Positions 59,958 to 64,000 of a stretch of 64,000 bases of DNA are shown one piece after another (position 1 is the stretch's first letter; every line of letters starts with the position of its first letter). The DNA is from Pogostemon cablin (Eukaryota; Streptophyta; Magnoliopsida; Lamiales; Lamiaceae). The notes below the pieces were generated by a model. It was given only the letters and a program-made list of their open reading frames with translations, was not told where the DNA came from and did no database searches. The position numbers and the translations under genes were made by a program. The DNA lies in the NCBI GenBank assembly GCA_023678885.1, contig CM042963.1:37575105-37639104 (forward strand). Direction: 5' to 3'.

Positions 59958-61712
59958 GCATTATCATTCTTCCAAATATGCATCATCCAACATTCCAACT
60001 CACGAAGAAATAATATATTTAATTTTCATATATATAAATAATAATAATAATAAATAATAGGGCATCCACTTGGTTGTTGATATAGACTGTTTCCATTTAA
60101 TACTGTGGCTTGCAATGATGAAAAAGACAAATATATGCAGAGAAATCCAACTATAAAGTTTAAATAACTAAAAGGGTTATAAGTACTTTGATATAACTAA
60201 AACATAATATGAATAATACTAAGTTGCTAATGATGATATCTTTACAATAATTTATAGTATAAAGTTTATTAGACAATTTTTAATTTAATTTCACAATTAA
60301 ACAAATTATATTGAATAAAGTTTTTAATACTTTTGAAAAATTCCAAAGATTTGTGTGAGACCATCTCAAGAAATGTTTTACGTGTGACGAATAAGAAGTG
60401 ATAATCTTTATAATGAAAAGTGATACTTATTGTTAATGATACTGTGAATTATTTCATGAATAATTTATAGTATAAATGAAAAGTAACATTTAAAAAGAAA
60501 AGTGATATTACCTTAAAAAAAATACTAACTAATTACATAAACGTAAAATAATTTTACCGTGAGATGGTCACACACAATTCTGTACCTCAAGAAATACAAT
60601 AAGTCATTTATTTTTCATATCGTATAAGAAAAGTTATTTTATTAATTAATTTTATTAATGTTTTTAGATAATTCTATACGTTTATGTAATAAATAAATTA
60701 TATGTAGAATTATTGGTGTAAAATGGAAACGAGAATTTCAAAAATTGGAGTTATATTTTGAGGTTATGTTGTTAATATTATATTTATTTACTTAAAATTA
60801 ATTTGAAATGTCTAGATATAATAATGGTCGTTTTTTATCAATTTTGTTAAATTTAGAGGGTATTGTAGTATTTTTACGTAAAAATAAAAGAGTGGGTCTC
60901 ATGTAAATCGAGTTTAATAGGTTTACATATAAATCTTATTTTTTAAAATTACTCTGTAGTATATAAAAAATTATTTTTGAAGAGTAATAATTTTTATACA
61001 AAGAGTAATAATTTATGTCTCTAAAAAGTAATCGAAAAATCAGGATTTATAATAATTTGAAGAATAATTTTTTAATTTTAAAGAGTAACAATTTATATTT
61101 TAAAAAATAATTTTTCATGTACTAAAATGTAATAGGATATGTAAACCTGATTTACATAAGTGTTTGTAAAAATAAAAAATAAAGTAATGGTATGTGTTTT
61201 AGGTGAGAAAGTGATAAATTTGAAATTTAAGTAATTTTTTAGGTTATGAAAAGAAGAATTGTTTCCTTTTCGGAATGTATAAAACGAACAAATATAGAAA
61301 ATGTAAAGGGTTATTTTGAAATGGAGAAAATATATTTTAATTCTACAAATGACATTCACATTTAACTCACGTTTTATGTTTCACACTTTATTTAATATTT
61401 AAAAAAAATTAAGTTACTTCTTAAAAGTCAAAAAAATTTAATTAAAACACAAATTTTCCACACCTCCGTGTTTAAAGTGATACTGCATATTTTTTGGAAC
61501 AGGGTAATAAAATTTTAAAAATAAATATATTTAAAAAAGGAGAGTAAATTCTAGAAAGTATAAAGAAATAATTGAAGCAACAAATATAGACTGCAAATAG
61601 AAAAGTTATATGGGAATCACAAAAATATATGATGTTGACGTAGAAAATTAATGTTGTGAAGAGAAGTAGATACGTGCTACAAAGCCTGCAATTTTTGTAC
61701 ACACTTTAAATT
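59958..61712. repeat. Segmental duplication, copy B
   Basis: Collinear with 48833-49869 plus 53415-53625. It lacks the 3.5-kb insert of copy A, but carries a MITE at 60345-60590 that copy A lacks. Confidence 0.85.
60345..60590. mobile_element. MITE of the GTGTGAGACC family in copy B only
   Basis: The left end, GATTTGTGTGAGACCATCTC, and inverted right end, GTGAGATGGTCACACACAATT, enclose AAAGTGATA phrases. Absence from copy A dates it after the duplication (or it was lost from A). Confidence 0.8.
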
Positions 61713-61830
61713 GTACACAAACCAAGTGGTGAGGACCGATCAATAGAAACTAAACTACTCTCTCCATTTGTTCAATTAAGTGTGCATTTGTTTTTTTAAC
61801 GTGAATTAAGAAGTATTATTATTTAATGTA

Positions 61831-62050
61831 TACTCCCCTCGTCCCACACCAAGGGTGCATTTTATTTTTTTGCACGTAGATTAAGGAGTATTATTATTTA
61901 ATGTGTAGTAGGTAGTTGTATTAATTGGAGTGTGGATCTCATGTTTTAATTGTATTAGTGGGTGAGTGTGGGACACATGTGTATAAAAAAGGAAAGGGAA
62001 CCCTTTGAGTGGGACAACCAAAATGGAAAAAAAGACCCTTGATGGGAGTA
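61831..62050. mobile_element. Inner Stowaway MITE
   Basis: Ends TACTCCCCTCGTCCCACACC and CCCTTGATGGGAGTA, about 220 bp, with TA target duplication inside the outer Stowaway. Confidence 0.85.
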
Positions 62051-62125
62051 GTAGGTAGTTGTATTAGTGAGGTACTTGGGACCTAGTATATATTAAATGT
62101 ATTAGTGATGTATATGGGTTCCATG

Positions 62126-62534
62126 TAGACATGCACCCCGGTTTGGAACCGGCAGTTCCGGTTCCGAACCGGCAGTTCCGGTTCCAAGATAGGGGGAACC
62201 GAAATCGAACCGGGGTACGAAGGTTTTGGTTCCGGAACCGACGGTTCCGGTTTCGATTCGGAACCGCCGGTTCCGGTTTTATTTTTTTTTTTTTTTTTTT
62301 ATTTTAAGCTTAAAAAATTTAAAAAAAAAAAAAAACCGGCGGTTCGAACCGGAACCGCCGGTTCGGAACTGGAACCGCCAGTTTTTTTCCCAAATATGAG
62401 GAACCGGAACCGAACATTCCTTAGCCGGTTTCGGTTTCTTTTTGGCCGGTTCTGGAACCGGCGGTTCCGGTTCCGGTTAAAATCGGCGGTTTCCCGATTC
62501 GAACCGCCGGTTTCGGTTTTTTTGTACATGTCTA
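62126..62534. mobile_element. Complete hAT MITE, 409 bp
   Basis: Inverted ends TAGACATGCAC and GTACATGTCTA, with a perfect 8-bp target duplication GTTCCATG (62118-62125 and 62535-62542), which is diagnostic for the hAT superfamily. The body is a dense array of GGTTCCGG/CCGGAACC and related motifs in both directions around an A/T-rich centre. No transposase. Confidence 0.95.
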
Positions 62535-62624
62535 GTTCCATGTGTTTAAAAAGGGAAATGTATACTTTTGGTGCGGACACCCAAAATAGCAAAATATATA
62601 CATTTCCGGTGGATGGAGGAAGTA

Positions 62625-62930
62625 TTATATTATCCATTGTACACAAAGAACTCCCTCGTTTTAAAAGGTTGTTCACGTATTGTGACAATAAAATTCAATT
62701 CTTAATCATTAATACAAGATGTCACCTCTATGATTAGTTGAACTTTTTGCGCAGTTAGGTGATGCGAGTTTTCTTTTCACGCAAAATTAATCCCCAAGTA
62801 TTAAGGATATCAATTGCAGCTTAATCAAGCGATCAAGTTAAATATTGAACCCAAAGGACGGCGTATTATCAATTTAATTATTATCTAAATTAATTAAGAC
62901 AAAAGGCAATAACAGTTGAGTAGGGGTGGG
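62625..62930. other. Short intergenic spacer
   Basis: About 300 bp between the transposon nest and the terminal hAT-like element. Nothing recognised. Confidence 0.5.
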
Positions 62931-64000
62931 TAATATCGGTATACCAAAAATACAGATACCGTATCGATACCATACCGAAAATTTCGGTATGGAAAAATCC
63001 ATACCGATACCGATACCGTAATTTCGGTATACCGATTTTTTGGTATACCGAAATCGGTATACCAAAATTTTGGTAAATTAAATCGGATACCGATATCGTA
63101 CCGAAATTTACACCATACCGATTTTTCGGTAAATACCAATTAATACCGAAATATTGACATACCGTTTCATACCGAAAATTCAACATACCGAAAAATATCA
63201 ATTTACCGATAAAATTAAATTAAAAATATTCTAATCTAAAATTAATATAAAAATATTTCAAAATAATTAAATTTCTCAAACATTATACTTATGTTGTTTT
63301 TAATTTATTCATGATTAAATAATAAATTTTTTATTATTATATTTTTATACTCCTATATTTTTATTTAGATGTGTATTATATTTTTATTTATTTTAATTAG
63401 AGCTTATTTTAAATTTTAAAAAAATATATGAATAAACGTAATACATAATAAAATAAAAATAATTTAAATATATTTATAATATAAAATATACTTAAATATT
63501 GTATTATGTATAATTAAATTTAAAAAAAAATTATACTCCCTCCGTCCCGGGTATTTTTACCCGTTTGTACGGGCACGGAGATTAAGATGTTTTATTTTTT
63601 TAATATATAATGTAAGAGAAAGTAGGGATAAATTAGTAATTTAAAAAGAAAAAGTGAATAAAGTTATTGGGAATGATGAATAAAGTGTAAAAAAGTAATT
63701 AAAGTTGTTGGGATTGTAAAAAGTAGGTAATAAAATATTATGTATTTTTGCCAAAAATGGAATGGGTAAAAATACGTGGGACACCCCAAAATGGAAAGTG
63801 GGTAAAAATACGTGGGATGGAGGGAGTATAAAATTTTCGGTATATCGGTATCGGTATACCGATACCGAAATACCAAAATACCGAAAATAATTTCGGTATA
63901 CCGAAATACCAAAAATTTTAATATCCTATACCGATACCGTACCGAAATTATCGGTACGGCAACCATACCATCTCGAAAATTTCGGTATGTTGAATTTTTG
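62931..64000. mobile_element. hAT-like element with GGTATACCG arrays, cut by the window end
   Basis: The left end TAGGGGTGGGTAATATCGGT is typical of plant hAT elements. Arrays of CGGTATACC, GATACCG and related motifs fill 62935-63215 and 63835-64000, with AT-rich DNA between. The right end and target duplication lie beyond the window; the candidate left target sequence is CAGTTGAG (62923-62930). The short ORFs (RYRYTDTD-type) are translations of the repeat. Confidence 0.75.
63534..63828. mobile_element. Stowaway MITE nested in the hAT-like element
   Basis: Ends TACTCCCTCCGTCCCGGGTA and ACGTGGGATGGAGGGAGTA, 295 bp; same subfamily as 29267-29430. Confidence 0.92.

Larger units (their letters stand above)
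61756..62624. mobile_element. Outer Stowaway MITE, interrupted twice
   Basis: The outer left end TACTCTCTCCATTTG and right end GGTGGATGGAGGAAGTA belong together: the body reads continuously in family order once the insertions at 61831-62050 and 62126-62534 are set aside. It is the oldest layer of a three-element nest. Confidence 0.82.

Noticed and set aside
62299..62737. Asn/Arg-rich and Arg/Phe-rich frames on both strands
   Set aside because: Translations of the GGTTCCGG repeats of the hAT MITE.

Overview
The window is nuclear DNA of a flowering plant, probably a eudicot. The signs are very AT-rich intergenic DNA, small GT-AG introns, plant-specific protein families, and dense plant transposons (Stowaway, Tourist, MULE, hAT and CACTA elements, TRIM and Ty3/gypsy LTR elements, a LINE). 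The species cannot be read from the sequence.

Four host protein-coding genes look intact. (1) 2121-4795 (+) is a three-exon nodulin-like/NFD4-type MFS transporter of 559 aa. (2) 5300-5992 (-) is a single-exon SAM-domain protein of 230 aa, tail to tail with gene 1. (3) 12139-13572 (-) is a single-exon AVT6-type amino acid transporter of 477 aa. (4) 39851-45074 (+) is a five-exon, lysine-rich, probably nuclear protein of 1115 aa with a large internal duplication; I do not recognise it. Genes 1-3 match, from memory, the Arabidopsis neighbours At1g80530, At1g80520 and At1g80510, so 2-14 kb looks like an ancient syntenic block.

The rest is transposons and broken pieces of host genes. Three decayed exon fragments can be named: a MOS14/transportin-3 first exon (1365-1478), a mitochondrial dihydrolipoyl dehydrogenase fragment lying between Stowaway-like ends (24893-25232), and the C-terminal exon of a TM9SF/EMP70 protein (52834-53053). 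A fourth piece (28090-28580) copies the promoter/5' UTR of the AVT6 gene without its coding sequence.

Layout: 1-2.1 kb, intergenic DNA with the MOS14 fragment; 2.1-14 kb, conserved genes; 14-24 kb, a nest of Tourist-like elements, (TTA)n arrays and a complete 4.06-kb CACTA element carrying non-transposon sequence; 24-29 kb, LPD fragment, a complete 2.5-kb non-coding LTR element (minus strand) and the AVT6 promoter copy; 29.5-31.9 kb, decayed LINE; 32-39.5 kb, LTR debris and MITEs; 39.8-45.1 kb, gene 4; 45-48.8 kb, MITEs including a MULE-type hairpin; 48.8-53.6 and 59.96-61.7 kb, two copies of one segmental duplication, the first split by about 3.5 kb; 57-58 kb, a three-copy tandem repeat; 61.7-62.6 kb, a three-layer transposon nest resolved by its target-site duplications; 62.9 kb to the end, a hAT-like element running out of the window.

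The genes do not form a pathway; two are membrane transporters. The main interest is the structural history: gene-fragment capture, nesting order and segmental duplication. I saw no CRISPR array, tRNA, rRNA or virus gene.
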